A stretch of DNA of 64,000 nt from positions 124,001 through 188,000 of the forward strand of contig NZ_BMQW01000007.1 of assembly GCF_014648315.1 (NCBI RefSeq), read 5' to 3'. The notes below the pieces were generated by a model. It made no database searches and was not told the DNA's origin. It saw only the letters and a list, made by a program, of their open reading frames with translations. The position numbers and the translations under genes were made by a program. This stretch comes from Shewanella ulleungensis. Its GTDB lineage: Bacteria > Pseudomonadota > Gammaproteobacteria > Enterobacterales > Shewanellaceae. Positions within the stretch are counted from its first letter, which is position 1, and every line of letters starts with the position of its first letter. This document shows, one piece after another, positions 9,851 to 19,288 of this stretch.

Positions 9851-10390
9851 ATGTTTAACCAGTTGTTGATGTGTATTTTATATCTAGCAGTATTCTTTTT
9901 TGCTCAACGTCACGTAAGCAAGTGGATCAGGCTTCAAGCTGATAAAAAACAAGTTAATGAAGTACGAAGTCGTTTAGTGACTCGGCTGATTTCTTATTTT
10001 ATGTTTTTCGTCACGATGTCATTCATGACAGTATCGCTAGGTTTAGGTTATCAAGACGTGTCGTTATTTGTGTCATCGGCTTTTGCGGTATTAGGTGTGG
10101 CGTTATTTGCACAGTGGTCGATTCTTAGCAACATTACTGCTGGTGTGTTGATATTTTTTGCCTTTCCATATCGCATAGGCGATCGCATTCGAATTGTTGA
10201 AAAAGATGAAGATATGTCTGGTGTGATTGTTGAAATATCACTGTTTCATATTCTGATTAAACGCGATTCAGGTGATGTGATGACTTACCCAAATAGTTTA
10301 TTACTTCAAAAAGGGGTAGTTAAACTCGCGAATGAACATTCTGCTAAAAAAGTCCCTTCAGTAAGACGGGTGATACCAAAGCGTAAATAA
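9851..10390 (+). CDS. Small mechanosensitive channel (MscS family)
   Basis: From the ATG at 9851 (AGGA eight bases ahead) the protein is 179 aa. Two or three N-terminal membrane helices (about residues 1-20, 45-65 and 70-105) include an Ala/Gly-rich pore-lining helix, AVLGVALFAQWSILSNITAG, which is the MscS TM3 pattern. A short beta domain follows (FPYRIGDRIRI, then YPNSLLLQKGV), matching the MscS middle domain. It lacks the large C-terminal alpha/beta cage of full MscS (286 aa in E. coli), so it is a minimal member. A role in relief of osmotic downshock is inferred from the family. Confidence 0.88.
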   Translation: MFNQLLMCILYLAVFFFAQRHVSKWIRLQADKKQVNEVRSRLVTRLISYFMFFVTMSFMTVSLGLGYQDVSLFVSSAFAVLGVALFAQWSILSNITAGVLIFFAFPYRIGDRIRIVEKDEDMSGVIVEISLFHILIKRDSGDVMTYPNSLLLQKGVVKLANEHSAKKVPSVRRVIPKRK

Positions 10391-10418
10391 TCTAGCGCCA
10401 TGGCATAGCATATATAAA

Positions 10419-10440
10419 AAAAGGCGCTTATGCGCCTTTT
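10419..10440. terminator. Bidirectional terminator between the MscS and dienelactone hydrolase genes
   Basis: AAAAGGCGC, loop TTAT, GCGCCTTTT is a perfect 9-bp stem with A and T runs on opposite arms, placed between two convergent genes. Confidence 0.9.
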
Positions 10441-10460
10441 GACTATACGATTTAAACTTA

Positions 10461-11198
10461 CTAATTTAGTACTCGATGAAAAAAAGCCACTGCTTGCAAA
10501 TACATTTGTAATGCTAATGCTGCATCGTAACGTTCACCCTCATCACGCATAAAGGCATGCTGAGCATTAACCTCAAGCCAGGTAAAGTTTGCATTTACTT
10601 GCTCAAGTTTTTGGTAAATAAGCTTACGCCCTTCTTTACTGACATGTGGGTCTTGCTTACCAAACACCATCACTAACTCACCTTTAATATCACCTGAGCG
10701 AGTCAGTGAGTCATTACCTTCTTGGCACGGTAAGGTATTTGAATGAATGTCGGTAGGGTACAAACAAAAAGCACCGCTAATATCTGGGTTTAAGGCAGCA
10801 CGATAAGCCAAGTGACCACCAATACAGACACCCATTGAGCCAACTTTATCGGAACAAAAAGACTGCGCACGGGCAAAGTCGACTAAGGCTTGAGTATCAG
10901 TGTCATGCTGCTCTAATGGTTTAGCCCATTTATCAGCATTACCTTTGTCTTTACCGGCATCATCATAAGCTAATATGGTACCAATAGGATTTAACTCATG
11001 GAACACTTCTGGAACTAAAACAACAAAGCCATGACCGGCAAGAATCGCGGCAGAACGTGCAATTGGAGCTGTTTGTTGAAATATTTCTGAATAAAAAATA
11101 ATCGTCGCGAATTGACCTTTACTATCGGGACGATACAAGGTGGTTCGCATAACACCAGTAGGCGTTGCAATGTCGTGTACTTCAGTTTTAGTAATCAT
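10461..11198 (-). CDS. Dienelactone hydrolase family protein
   Basis: The 245-aa alpha/beta hydrolase has the family nucleophile motif VGSMGVCIGGH, in which cysteine replaces the usual serine as in dienelactone hydrolase. The acid and base are likely the Asp in GKQDPHVS and the His in NAQHAFMRDE. It has no signal peptide. It lies 52 bases downstream of ldhA in the same direction and may be co-transcribed. Many members of this family have unknown substrates. Degradation of chloroaromatics is not implied here because no other pathway genes are present. Confidence 0.92.
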   Translation of the reverse strand: MITKTEVHDIATPTGVMRTTLYRPDSKGQFATIIFYSEIFQQTAPIARSAAILAGHGFVVLVPEVFHELNPIGTILAYDDAGKDKGNADKWAKPLEQHDTDTQALVDFARAQSFCSDKVGSMGVCIGGHLAYRAALNPDISGAFCLYPTDIHSNTLPCQEGNDSLTRSGDIKGELVMVFGKQDPHVSKEGRKLIYQKLEQVNANFTWLEVNAQHAFMRDEGERYDAALALQMYLQAVAFFHRVLN

Positions 11199-11250
11199 AT
11201 TGTCCCCATTCCATTGTCATGCTGGTGATGAATGTTAGCCGTTAGCAATA

Positions 11251-12240
11251 TTAAAACAACTCGTTACCACATACCTGACCTAGCATTAACTTGGTTACGT
11301 TTGTCAATGTCGTTGACGCGATTGCATTGAGCGCTTCGTCAGTTAAAAATGCCTGATGACCAGTAAAAATCACATTATGGCAAGCTGATAAGCGACGGAA
11401 TACATCATCTTGAATAATCTCACTCGATTTATCTTCAAAGAAAAGTCCTTTCTCGTTCTCGTAAACATCAAGCCCAAGTGAACCGATATGACCATCTTTT
11501 AATGCTTCCATCGCATCAAATGCATTGAGTAAACCACCACGACTGGTATTAATGACCATGACACCCGGTTTCATTTTATTGAACGTCATTTGATTCAGTA
11601 AATGGTGATTATCTTTTGTCAGTGGGCAATGCAACGTGATGATGTCGCATTGAGGGTACAGCGTGTCTAAGTCGACATACTCAATCCCAAGGTCAATGAC
11701 CGCTTGATTTGGGTATGGATCGTATGCAATCACTTTACAGCCAAAGCCCAATAAAATTTTAATCGTCGCGACACCAATTTTACCTGTGCCAATAACACCA
11801 ACGGTTTTGCCAAACATGTTAAAACCCACTAAACCTGATAATGCAAAGTTTGCATCTCGAGTACGTTGATAGGCTTTATGAATTTTGCGATTTAAAGTTA
11901 ACATTAATGCGACCGAATGCTCTGCAACTGACTCAGGAGAATAAGCTGGCACATTGACAACTTGCATACCTAAACGCTCAGCGGCAATTAAATCGACATT
12001 GTTAAAACCTGCACAACGCATGGCAATAATCTTTGTTCCGCCTTTAGCTAACTCCACTAAGACTTCTTCGCATAACGAGTCGTTAACGAATGCACAGACT
12101 ACTTCGTAACCTTCGGCCAACTTAACGTTTTGCATGCATAGGCGGTAATCAAAGTATTCGATATCAACATTAAACTGCTTATTAGTACGATTAAAATGCA
12201 CAATATCGTAAGGCTTCGCGCTAAAAAATCCAATTCTCAT
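11251..12240 (-). CDS. ldhA: D-lactate dehydrogenase (NAD-dependent, fermentative type)
   Basis: The 329-aa D-2-hydroxyacid dehydrogenase converts pyruvate and NADH to D-lactate. The NAD-binding loop VGVIGTGKIG lies near residue 145. The catalytic Arg is in the INTSRGGL region, the Glu is in LDVYENEKGLFF, and the His is in FTGHQAFLT. The LDVYENEKGLFFED block is characteristic of LdhA rather than of glycerate or phosphoglycerate dehydrogenases. It starts MRIGFFSAKPYD, as in E. coli and Shewanella LdhA. It is the first gene of a possible two-gene unit with the dienelactone hydrolase. Confidence 0.93.
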   Translation of the reverse strand: MRIGFFSAKPYDIVHFNRTNKQFNVDIEYFDYRLCMQNVKLAEGYEVVCAFVNDSLCEEVLVELAKGGTKIIAMRCAGFNNVDLIAAERLGMQVVNVPAYSPESVAEHSVALMLTLNRKIHKAYQRTRDANFALSGLVGFNMFGKTVGVIGTGKIGVATIKILLGFGCKVIAYDPYPNQAVIDLGIEYVDLDTLYPQCDIITLHCPLTKDNHHLLNQMTFNKMKPGVMVINTSRGGLLNAFDAMEALKDGHIGSLGLDVYENEKGLFFEDKSSEIIQDDVFRRLSACHNVIFTGHQAFLTDEALNAIASTTLTNVTKLMLGQVCGNELF

Positions 12241-12560
12241 AAGTATCCAATTTTACCGGTTGTAAATGGCAGGCTTAAGCATGAGGCTTAATCTAAAAGA
12301 TAAGTTAATTGTATGTGAATTCAGGGGTATTGTCGTTAATATCACATTAGATAAGCACCAAATTGTGATCCAACTGACGTTGAGGCTTTATACAGTATAG
12401 TCACGACATTATGCGTTTATTTGACAAGCATTAATCAAACCGCAATGTTATCCCGACAAAGGATATCAACGCGACTAAACTGCAAAACTGGCGCGTGTAT
12501 CACTGTTTATATTAGCGCGGCTTGTTATTATTGAAGTATTTTAAACCATGAAAGTAACCC
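12241..12560. other. Divergent intergenic region between ldhA and an orphan membrane gene
   Basis: This 320-base stretch should hold promoters for both directions. It contains a CRP-like half site (TTGTGAT near 12363) without a good second half, and a TTGACA (12421-12426) without a clear -10 at standard spacing. I see no hidden gene. Confidence 0.5.
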
Positions 12561-12980
12561 ATGAAAAACAACAAAAACATGCCCGTATCAGAAGGACGAT
12601 TTTGGATTGAACGTATCAGTAAAACTACGCTAAGGGCCATACACATTATTGGCGTCGTCGGCAGTGGTGGAGGCATCATGTTTGACCTTGATTTATCACT
12701 GTGGTTTAACTATTGGCTCGCCGCTATTTGTTCTGGAGTGTTGCTAATGAGTTGGGAGATTATTCGCGACTGGCGTTGGCTTATCCAGCTAAAGGGCATA
12801 TTAACCTTATTAAAAATCATCTTGTTAGGTTTCTTTATTCAAATAAGTCAGTGCAAATCTGAATTAGTCATCTTTATTATTCTATTATCTGTTATTGTAT
12901 CTCACGGTCCTGCTGGGTTACGTCATTACTCAATTGTGCACCGAAAAGTGATTCAAAGTCGTAAAGAAATCAAAGGCTAG
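12561..12980 (+). CDS. Orphan inner-membrane protein, four helices
   Basis: I do not recognise this 139-aa protein. It has a short polar N terminus followed by about four hydrophobic segments (residues 25-42, 48-66, 78-95 and 100-118). Conserved-looking features are AIHIIGVVGSGGG in the first helix and SHGPAGLRHYSIVH after the last one, so histidines face both membrane sides. The pattern resembles small cytochrome b561 or CopD-like bundles, but that is a guess. It is followed after 17 bases by a second small membrane protein on the same strand, and the two probably form one transcript. Confidence 0.7.
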   Translation: MKNNKNMPVSEGRFWIERISKTTLRAIHIIGVVGSGGGIMFDLDLSLWFNYWLAAICSGVLLMSWEIIRDWRWLIQLKGILTLLKIILLGFFIQISQCKSELVIFIILLSVIVSHGPAGLRHYSIVHRKVIQSRKEIKG

Positions 12981-12997
12981 CCAAATAAGGACATGGG

Positions 12998-13288
12998 ATG
13001 TTCCCTTACCCAGAACAATATCGAACTGCATTGCCACCCATCACCACAGGTGTAATGGTTATTTGGGCTATTTTAAGTCATGCTATTTTTGCCGATGCGA
13101 GCCCCTTTGCTTTATATCCGCTGTTTTTACTCTTCCCTGCTGCCATTTGTGCACATTTATACCTCATTTTGTTGTCAAAAGGCATGCAACGTCTTGACCA
13201 ATGCTTTTACGCTTTAGTGCATATCCCACTGGCGTTTGTCGTATGGACATTCACCATCATGCACGTTAACGGCCACGCATTTTCTTAA
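12998..13288 (+). CDS. Orphan small membrane protein
   Basis: The 96-aa protein has a polar N terminus (MFPYPEQYRT) and three predicted membrane segments (about residues 15-32, 40-58 and 70-90). It is preceded by an AGGACAT region seven bases before the ATG and follows the previous membrane gene closely. I recognise no family. A 7-bp inverted repeat (13313-13329, TACGCAA and TTGCGTA) lies just after the stop but lacks a T run. Confidence 0.65.
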   Translation: MFPYPEQYRTALPPITTGVMVIWAILSHAIFADASPFALYPLFLLFPAAICAHLYLILLSKGMQRLDQCFYALVHIPLAFVVWTFTIMHVNGHAFS

Positions 13289-13422
13289 GCACTTTTTATC
13301 GTTACGCAATACTTGCGTATCTTGATGTCTAACGGTATCGTTGCCACGAATTGACTGGCGAGCACCAACATAACTGACGTTATTGATAGCTCGTCATCCA
13401 CTGCCTATTGACGAGACCCATC

Positions 13423-14100
13423 ATGGCTGACTTTATTTACAACCCGCCCACCACGCCTTGGCTAAACATACTCCATGAAGATAAAGATATTATCGTCATC
13501 GATAAGCCGTCTGGGTTGTTGTCTGTTCCGGGTAGAGAAGCGATTTATCATGACAGTGTTTATTCTCGCGTATTAGCGGCACACCCGAACGCACAGATTG
13601 TTCATCGACTCGACATGGCTACATCTGGTGTCATAGTGGTTGCACTTCGTCGCAGCGCTGAACGCGAGCTTAAAAGGCAGTTTCGGGATCGTGAAACAGC
13701 TAAAACCTATTATGCACGCGTGGCGGGTCATGTTAGCAAAAGTGTCACTCACGTAGATTTACCGCTGATTTGTGATTGGCCTAATCGCCCAAAACAGAAA
13801 GTTGACCATAACGTTGGTAAACCCTCAACTACCCTAGTTGAAGTGGTCAGTTATGCCGCTAAATCAACATTGGTAAAACTCACTCCCATTACAGGCCGTT
13901 CACACCAATTGCGGGTTCATATGATGGCATTAGGTCATCCAATATTGGGAGATGGCTTTTATGCTGACCCACTCGCTAAAAGTCAGTCGCCAAGATTATT
14001 ACTTCATGCTGCAGCATTAACCATTACCCACCCGTATACAGAGCAAAAAATGCATTTCGAAGCGTCAGCCGAATTTATACTTCCGACTGCAGATCAGTAA
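13423..14100 (+). CDS. rluA: Dual-specificity rRNA/tRNA pseudouridine synthase RluA
   Basis: RluA modifies U746 of 23S rRNA and U32 of some tRNAs. The protein is 225 aa from the ATG at 13423; a TTG five codons upstream is possible but has no ribosome-binding site. It begins NPPTTPWLNIL, close to E. coli RluA. It contains the catalytic block HRLDMATSGVIV with the active-site Asp, followed by RELKRQFRDRE and the ending motif GRSHQLRVHMMALGHPILGD. There is no S4 domain, as expected for RluA as opposed to RluC/D. Confidence 0.95.
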   Translation: MADFIYNPPTTPWLNILHEDKDIIVIDKPSGLLSVPGREAIYHDSVYSRVLAAHPNAQIVHRLDMATSGVIVVALRRSAERELKRQFRDRETAKTYYARVAGHVSKSVTHVDLPLICDWPNRPKQKVDHNVGKPSTTLVEVVSYAAKSTLVKLTPITGRSHQLRVHMMALGHPILGDGFYADPLAKSQSPRLLLHAAALTITHPYTEQKMHFEASAEFILPTADQ

Positions 14101-14211
14101 CCTAACAATATCAAAATTAAACATTGTTAATATCACTACTAATTTTACTGGCTATTATGCAATGAAAGACGTAGATTTATGGCCAATTAATGGTGTAGCA
14201 GGCTCAATACT

Positions 14212-14673
14212 GTGGATAGCTCATTTCAACGCGACGATTTAGATAACCAGATCCTTACGGCACTGATGGAAGATGCACGTACGCCATTTGCTGAACTAGC
14301 AAAGCGATTTAGTGTGAGTGCTGGCACTATTCATGTCCGGGTTGAAAAAATGAAACAAGCTGGCATTATTACCGGTGCACAAATTACTGTTAACCCGAAA
14401 GCGCTTGGCTATGATGTATGCTGCTTTATTGGTATTAACTTAAAAAGTGCTGGTGACTATCCTGCAGCGATAGCAAAACTTAATGCATTAGAAGAAGTCG
14501 TAGAAGCCTATTACACTACCGGAAATTACTCGGTTTTTGTAAAGGTAATGTGCCAATCTATCGATGGTTTGCAACATGTGCTAATAAATCGCATTCAATC
14601 AATTGATGAAATCCAATCAACCGAAACACTGATTAGCCTCCAAAACCCTATCATTAGAGCGGTTAAACCTTAA
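14212..14673 (+). CDS. asnC: Transcriptional regulator AsnC
   Basis: The 153-aa Lrp/AsnC-family regulator starts at a GTG. An N-terminal winged helix (RTPFAELAKRFSVSAGTIH) is followed by the RAM ligand-binding domain. The stretches VRVEKMKQAGIITGA, AYYTTGNYSVFVKVMC and the end IQSTETLISLQNPI match E. coli AsnC closely, so it is AsnC rather than Lrp. In E. coli AsnC binds asparagine and controls asnA. No asnA is next to it here; the following gene is a large secreted protease. Confidence 0.93.
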   Translation: MDSSFQRDDLDNQILTALMEDARTPFAELAKRFSVSAGTIHVRVEKMKQAGIITGAQITVNPKALGYDVCCFIGINLKSAGDYPAAIAKLNALEEVVEAYYTTGNYSVFVKVMCQSIDGLQHVLINRIQSIDEIQSTETLISLQNPIIRAVKP

Positions 14674-14903
14674 CCAACCCTCACACCTCCTCAGCTTTTT
14701 ACAACACGCCTGCTGTTAACATTTAATTACCTTTTTATTAACTTATAGTGTGACTTTTGTTAATTAAGTGTGCTACAAATGCTGCTGATGCATCAAAGAG
14801 TGCAGCACATAAACATTAAGCATTATCCATTACATCACTTAATAATCATCGTGTTACCGCGATACCTACTCATTGAGTGATGTCTAATAACAAGGAAGAA
14901 GTT

Positions 14904-17900
14904 GTGAAGACAAAACTAGCCCTAGCCATCTCGGCCGCACTTATATCTGGCGCTTGCTTTGCAGAGCCTGCTAATAAATACAACACTACTAACCAATCTC
15001 TCGATGAATATGCCGGTTTAAAAGCCACTAAATCAGAAAAGCAATCAACCGTATCGGCTTGGATGATCAAACTGAACACTCAGTCAGTTTCAGAGCAATC
15101 TCGTTTATCAAAAGTTTCATCAACACAAGCATTTGCATCAGTTCAAGAGTCTCAATCACGTGTACTAAGCGTCATTAACAGTTTAGATGCTGACATTGAA
15201 GTAGTTGGCCAAACATCAAAACTAGTTAATTCTATTTTAGTTAAAGCAGATAAAAAGCAATTATTATCACTGCTAAAAAATTCTGACGTCGCTGATATTC
15301 TGCCTATCTATGATTACGAGTTACATGTAGCTGATAGTGCTGATTATATTGGCGCAACTGCTGTAATCGAAGCGGGAATTGCCTCTGGTAAAGGTCAAAA
15401 AGTTGCCGTGTTAGACACGGGTGTTGATTACACTCATGCAGCATTAGGCGGTACAGGTGTTATTGCCGACTACCAAGCAGCTGTAGCAGCAAAAGCTGAG
15501 ATGCCAAATTGGCCACAAGGAAAAGTGGCGGGCGGTTATGACTTTATCAATAATGATCCAAACCCAATTGATGTAGATACCAACCACGGTACACATGTAA
15601 GCCACTCTGTTGTTGGTGTTGCACCAGATGTAGAATTATACGTTTACTCTGTGTGTGATTCAGGTTGTCCTGGTCTTGCTCAGCTTTACGCATTAGAAGC
15701 AGCCATGGATCCAAATGGTGATGGTGATATTTCTGACCGTGTTGATACCGTCAATATGTCATTAGGTGGCGACTTTGGTGATTCTAAAGAAGGTGCGGTT
15801 CAAGAACTGATTGATGAAATGGTTGAGCTAGGTGTAAACCTTGTAATTTCAGCAGGTAACGACGGTTCAACACCATTCGTGGTGGGCGGCCCGAGTACTT
15901 CTGCGAATGCTTTATCTGTTGGCGCAATGACGCATCCAACTACCCCCATTGGAAAAATCGATGCATCTGTAGCCGGTGTTGATATAGAAGTTATTAGTGC
16001 AGGCTTTAACACAAGTAATGCATTTTCCTTTGATAACACTTCAGCGCCATTGGTTGTACCAACGACTAATTTAAATGCATGTACCCCATTTGCTGACGAC
16101 GTCGATTTTACTGGCAAAACAGTGATAGTTGATCGCGGTAGCTGTGGTTTCGTAGATAAAGTGTTCAATGCTCAAGAGAATGGTGCAGCATTTGTTATTG
16201 TCGCAAATAACGTTGCAGGTGATGGTGCATTCACTATGGGCGGAACCAATACAGATATTACGATCCCATCTGTAATGATTTCTAAAGAAGATGGTGATGT
16301 AATTAAAGCTGCACTTGCTGAAGGTGATGTTGTTTTCACAATTTCATCTGTTGAAGTAACAACGGCAGGAGCTATTGCTACATTTACATCTCGTGGACCT
16401 TCAATTGCTGGAACGTTAAAACCAGAGATTACAGCTCCAGGCACTTCTATCATGACAGCGCACCCTGGTTTAGGTGATGGTTTATCTCCAATTAGCGGTA
16501 CATCGTTCTCTAGCCCAATTACAGCTGGTGCAATGAGTATCGTTAAAGAAGCCTTACCAAATCGTAGTGCGCTAGAAATTAAAGCCACGATGATGAATGC
16601 GGCTAATTTAAATGTAACAGTTGAACCAACCTCGTTAAATGAAGATGCTGCATTAGCCCCAATCAGTTATATCGGTTCAGGTCTGGTTGACGTAGAAAAG
16701 TCAATCAACCTGCCTGTTGTTGCATATGATAAAGATACCATGCAAGCAGCTTTAGCATTTGGTCTTGTTTCATTAAGTGAAACAACATCAATGACAAAAA
16801 CTATTTCAGTGAAGAACTTCTCTGCAGAAGAAAAAACCTACACATTAATGGCAGAGCAACGTTTTGCTGATGATATCGAATCTGGTGCGGTTAGTTTTGA
16901 TATGCCTGCAAGTATCAAAATCCCTGCAGGACAAACTAAAACCTTCGACGTAACAGTAACAATTGATCCAACTAAGTTACCAGAATGGACACTTACATCT
17001 TCATACGAACTGAGCGGTGAAGCAGATGATGCTTCAGATGCATTAACATTGTCTGAATACGACGGTGCAATTAAGTTTATGGAAGGTGAAGAACAAGCTT
17101 TACATGTGGTTTATCACATTTTACCAAAAGCAGCTGCAGCAGCCTCTGTTTCAACTGAAGTTACAGCTGATGGTATTGTAAGAACATTAACAAATACTGG
17201 CGCAACGTCTATTACAGATCCATTCAGTGCTCCACTGACTGCGACTAGTCCAAAAGACATGTCTATTCGTCATGATTTGATTAGCGCATCAAGTGAGCTT
17301 TCTGGTAGTACTTCTTGTGACGAAGGGATCGCTATTTGGAATACCTTCCAAATGCGAGATCCAATGGTGCATGGTTTAGTTGCAAGTTATAACGTTGACT
17401 ACGACTTAGATAACGATGGTGAATGGGATTACACTGCAACAACAGTAAACCTTCAATGGTTTAATGACGCATACCCACGTTCTTTATATGGGTTTGTTGT
17501 TCCATTTGGAACAGGCAGCGGTACCTTAGAGCCTGCATACCATGTCACAGGCAATGACTTCTTAACAACTAAAGTATGTTTTGAAGATGTTGGCCTTACC
17601 GCTTCAGATTTAGGCACATCAGTTACTGTTCGTTTCCGTGTTGAAGAAGCTGATTACGCACCAACACCTACTGGCTTAGGTGATGAAGCAGAAGGAACAT
17701 TAACACTATTGGCTCCAGATGCTTATGCAGGTTTAGTCGATGCTGAAGGCGAAGCCGTTACTGAACTTAAACCAGGTGAAAGCGCAATGCTAGTTACCGA
17801 AGTAGGCAGCAACTCATTGGGTTACATGCTACTTTCTGATAATGGCTCTATGTCAGTAGTAGCAAACACTACAGATGAAGGTAACGTAGCTCCTACTGTT

Positions 17901-18530
17901 GAAGACCTAGTTCTTTATGTCGATAAAGGTGCTGCTGCGGGTACTGTGCTTGGTCAAGTTATTGCAACTGACCCAGACATGTTAACCAGCCCAGTATCTG
18001 AGTTCATTGTTGTCGGCTCAAACTCAAGCATGTTCGTGATCGATGCGAAAGGTAAAGTTAGCCTAAGCGACACAGCCGTTATTGACCAAACTAGCGAAAC
18101 CATGGAAGCACAAGTTGTTGCTATCGATACTATGGGAAATCGTTCTGACACCGCTATGGTATCGGTAATGATTAACAACACTAAACCTACTGTTGCGCCT
18201 ACAGGCATGACAAGTACTGAAGGTTTTGTTGTTACAGCTAAAGCCAATGGTAGTGATGCTGACGGTGACACACTAACGTACAACTGGGTACAAACTAGTG
18301 GTCCTTCAGTAACCTTTACTAATGGTGGCGAAAAGATCAGCTTTACTGCCCCATCAGGTAGTAGCACGATTAAGTTCTCTGTAACAGCATCTGACACTCG
18401 TTTAGAAAGTGATGCAGGAACAGCAACAATTACCGTTACTGAAAAAGAAGAGAAATCTTCTGGTGGTTCTATGGGCTGGTTAACAGCACTATTATTACCA
18501 TTAGCTGCATTACGTCGTCGTAAGCACTAA
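14904..18530 (+). CDS. Secreted S8 subtilase with PA insert and GlyGly-CTERM anchor
   Basis: This is a secreted serine protease of about 1208 aa. I choose the GTG at 14904 because AAGGAAGAA precedes it and the signal peptide (KTKLALAISAALISGACFA) then starts at once; an ATG at 14880 is possible. A propeptide of I9 type precedes the catalytic domain. The triad is D171 (VAVLDTGVDY), H228 (TNHGTHVSH) and S534 (SGTSFSSP). A protease-associated (PA) domain is inserted between H and S (FADDVDFTGKTVIVDRGSC region). C-terminal beta domains include a cadherin-like repeat and a PKD-like one. The protein ends GGSMGWLTALLLPLAALRRR, a GlyGly-CTERM sorting signal processed by rhombosortase and type II secretion. 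It is likely surface-bound and degrades extracellular protein. Confidence 0.93.
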   Translation: MKTKLALAISAALISGACFAEPANKYNTTNQSLDEYAGLKATKSEKQSTVSAWMIKLNTQSVSEQSRLSKVSSTQAFASVQESQSRVLSVINSLDADIEVVGQTSKLVNSILVKADKKQLLSLLKNSDVADILPIYDYELHVADSADYIGATAVIEAGIASGKGQKVAVLDTGVDYTHAALGGTGVIADYQAAVAAKAEMPNWPQGKVAGGYDFINNDPNPIDVDTNHGTHVSHSVVGVAPDVELYVYSVCDSGCPGLAQLYALEAAMDPNGDGDISDRVDTVNMSLGGDFGDSKEGAVQELIDEMVELGVNLVISAGNDGSTPFVVGGPSTSANALSVGAMTHPTTPIGKIDASVAGVDIEVISAGFNTSNAFSFDNTSAPLVVPTTNLNACTPFADDVDFTGKTVIVDRGSCGFVDKVFNAQENGAAFVIVANNVAGDGAFTMGGTNTDITIPSVMISKEDGDVIKAALAEGDVVFTISSVEVTTAGAIATFTSRGPSIAGTLKPEITAPGTSIMTAHPGLGDGLSPISGTSFSSPITAGAMSIVKEALPNRSALEIKATMMNAANLNVTVEPTSLNEDAALAPISYIGSGLVDVEKSINLPVVAYDKDTMQAALAFGLVSLSETTSMTKTISVKNFSAEEKTYTLMAEQRFADDIESGAVSFDMPASIKIPAGQTKTFDVTVTIDPTKLPEWTLTSSYELSGEADDASDALTLSEYDGAIKFMEGEEQALHVVYHILPKAAAAASVSTEVTADGIVRTLTNTGATSITDPFSAPLTATSPKDMSIRHDLISASSELSGSTSCDEGIAIWNTFQMRDPMVHGLVASYNVDYDLDNDGEWDYTATTVNLQWFNDAYPRSLYGFVVPFGTGSGTLEPAYHVTGNDFLTTKVCFEDVGLTASDLGTSVTVRFRVEEADYAPTPTGLGDEAEGTLTLLAPDAYAGLVDAEGEAVTELKPGESAMLVTEVGSNSLGYMLLSDNGSMSVVANTTDEGNVAPTVEDLVLYVDKGAAAGTVLGQVIATDPDMLTSPVSEFIVVGSNSSMFVIDAKGKVSLSDTAVIDQTSETMEAQVVAIDTMGNRSDTAMVSVMINNTKPTVAPTGMTSTEGFVVTAKANGSDADGDTLTYNWVQTSGPSVTFTNGGEKISFTAPSGSSTIKFSVTASDTRLESDAGTATITVTEKEEKSSGGSMGWLTALLLPLAALRRRKH

Positions 18531-18570
18531 TCATCAGGAATCTATAATTTGGTTTACCAAATTAATCTTA

Positions 18571-18601
18571 AAAACCAGCTGCATTTGTAGCTGGTTTTTT
18601 T
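18571..18601 (+). terminator. Terminator after the subtilase
   Basis: A 10-bp stem, AAAACCAGCT paired with AGCTGGTTTT (loop GCATTTGT), is followed by T residues, 41 bases past the stop codon. Confidence 0.9.
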
Positions 18602-18812
18602 ATGCTTTACGTTTACCGTTAAATATAGGGGAGACAGTGGTATAAAAAGTTATCGATTATATTAATACCGTGCATTATGGTTATGTAAGCATAAAAAATC
18701 ATACTGATCTAATGCTTAAAACCCTGGCGTTAAGAGACAACTGCTGAACAAGGTTAACGGTCTGATACCTTAATGGCGAGAGTGTTAATGGAAATAACTA
18801 AATGGCAGATAC

Positions 18813-18846
18813 AAAAAGGCCCCGTTCAATTAAGAACAGGGCTTTT
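18813..18846 (-). terminator. Terminator of the tRNA-Leu gene
   Basis: On the minus strand a stem with one mismatch and one bulge (GCCCTGTTC with GAACGGGGC) ends in a T run, beginning six bases after the tRNA 3' end. Confidence 0.85.
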
Positions 18847-18852
18847 AAATAA

Positions 18853-18937
18853 TGGTACCTGAGGTCGGACTCGAACCGACACGCCGTGAAGCAGGGGATT
18901 TTGAATCCCCCATGTATACCAATTTCATCACTCAGGC
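18853..18937 (-). tRNA. tRNA-Leu (anticodon CAA)
   Basis: Read on the minus strand, the 85-base gene begins GCCTGAGTGATGAAATTGG and ends with an encoded CCA. The anticodon arm is GGGGA-TTCAAAA-TCCCC, giving anticodon CAA (reads UUG). A long variable arm (TGCTTCACGGCGT region), a GGTTCGAGTCC T arm and an acceptor stem GCCTGAG/CTCAGGT support a class II tRNA. The gene stands alone with its own promoter and terminator. Confidence 0.97.
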
Positions 18938-19050
18938 AAAATCTTAGTTGCTTTATAAACTGTGCAAAATAATCTGAATAAATCACTTTGCAGAACTTAC
19001 TGCTTCATAAAATACTATTCAATTGTTACTGTCACAATTGAATGTTGGCG

Positions 19051-19078
19051 ATTATACCTTTGCTTTTGACAATGGCAA
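19051..19078 (-). promoter_or_regulatory. Sigma-70 promoter of tRNA-Leu
   Basis: On the minus strand TTGCCA (19073-19078), a 16-base spacer and a perfect TATAAT (19051-19056) lie about 110 bases upstream of the mature tRNA. The remaining bases between here and the DUF3149 gene show nothing else. Confidence 0.7.
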
Positions 19079-19288
19079 GCCCTTTAATGATTCTTTTATG
19101 TAAAAACCAACTGATTGTTCAAAAGTCATTCGTATGCCCTAATCTATTTTTTACAGTTGTTTTTGTGAGCTCTTTAGCAAAATTAACGAAATGCTAATAC
19201 TGAGGATAGGAAGCTTGATCGAGATCATTATTGGTATCATTTTTTAACTTTATGATAAACATGATTTCACATTGAGAGGATAAGAATC

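Noticed and set aside
12355..12385. CRP site for ldhA
   Set aside because: Only one half (TTGTGAT) is good; the second half does not match the palindrome.
13313..13329. TACGCAA/TTGCGTA inverted repeat as a terminator
   Set aside because: It is short and lacks a T run on either side.
18798..18986. 62-codon frame over the tRNA-Leu gene
   Set aside because: It is read through the tRNA and its terminator; the tRNA explains the sequence.
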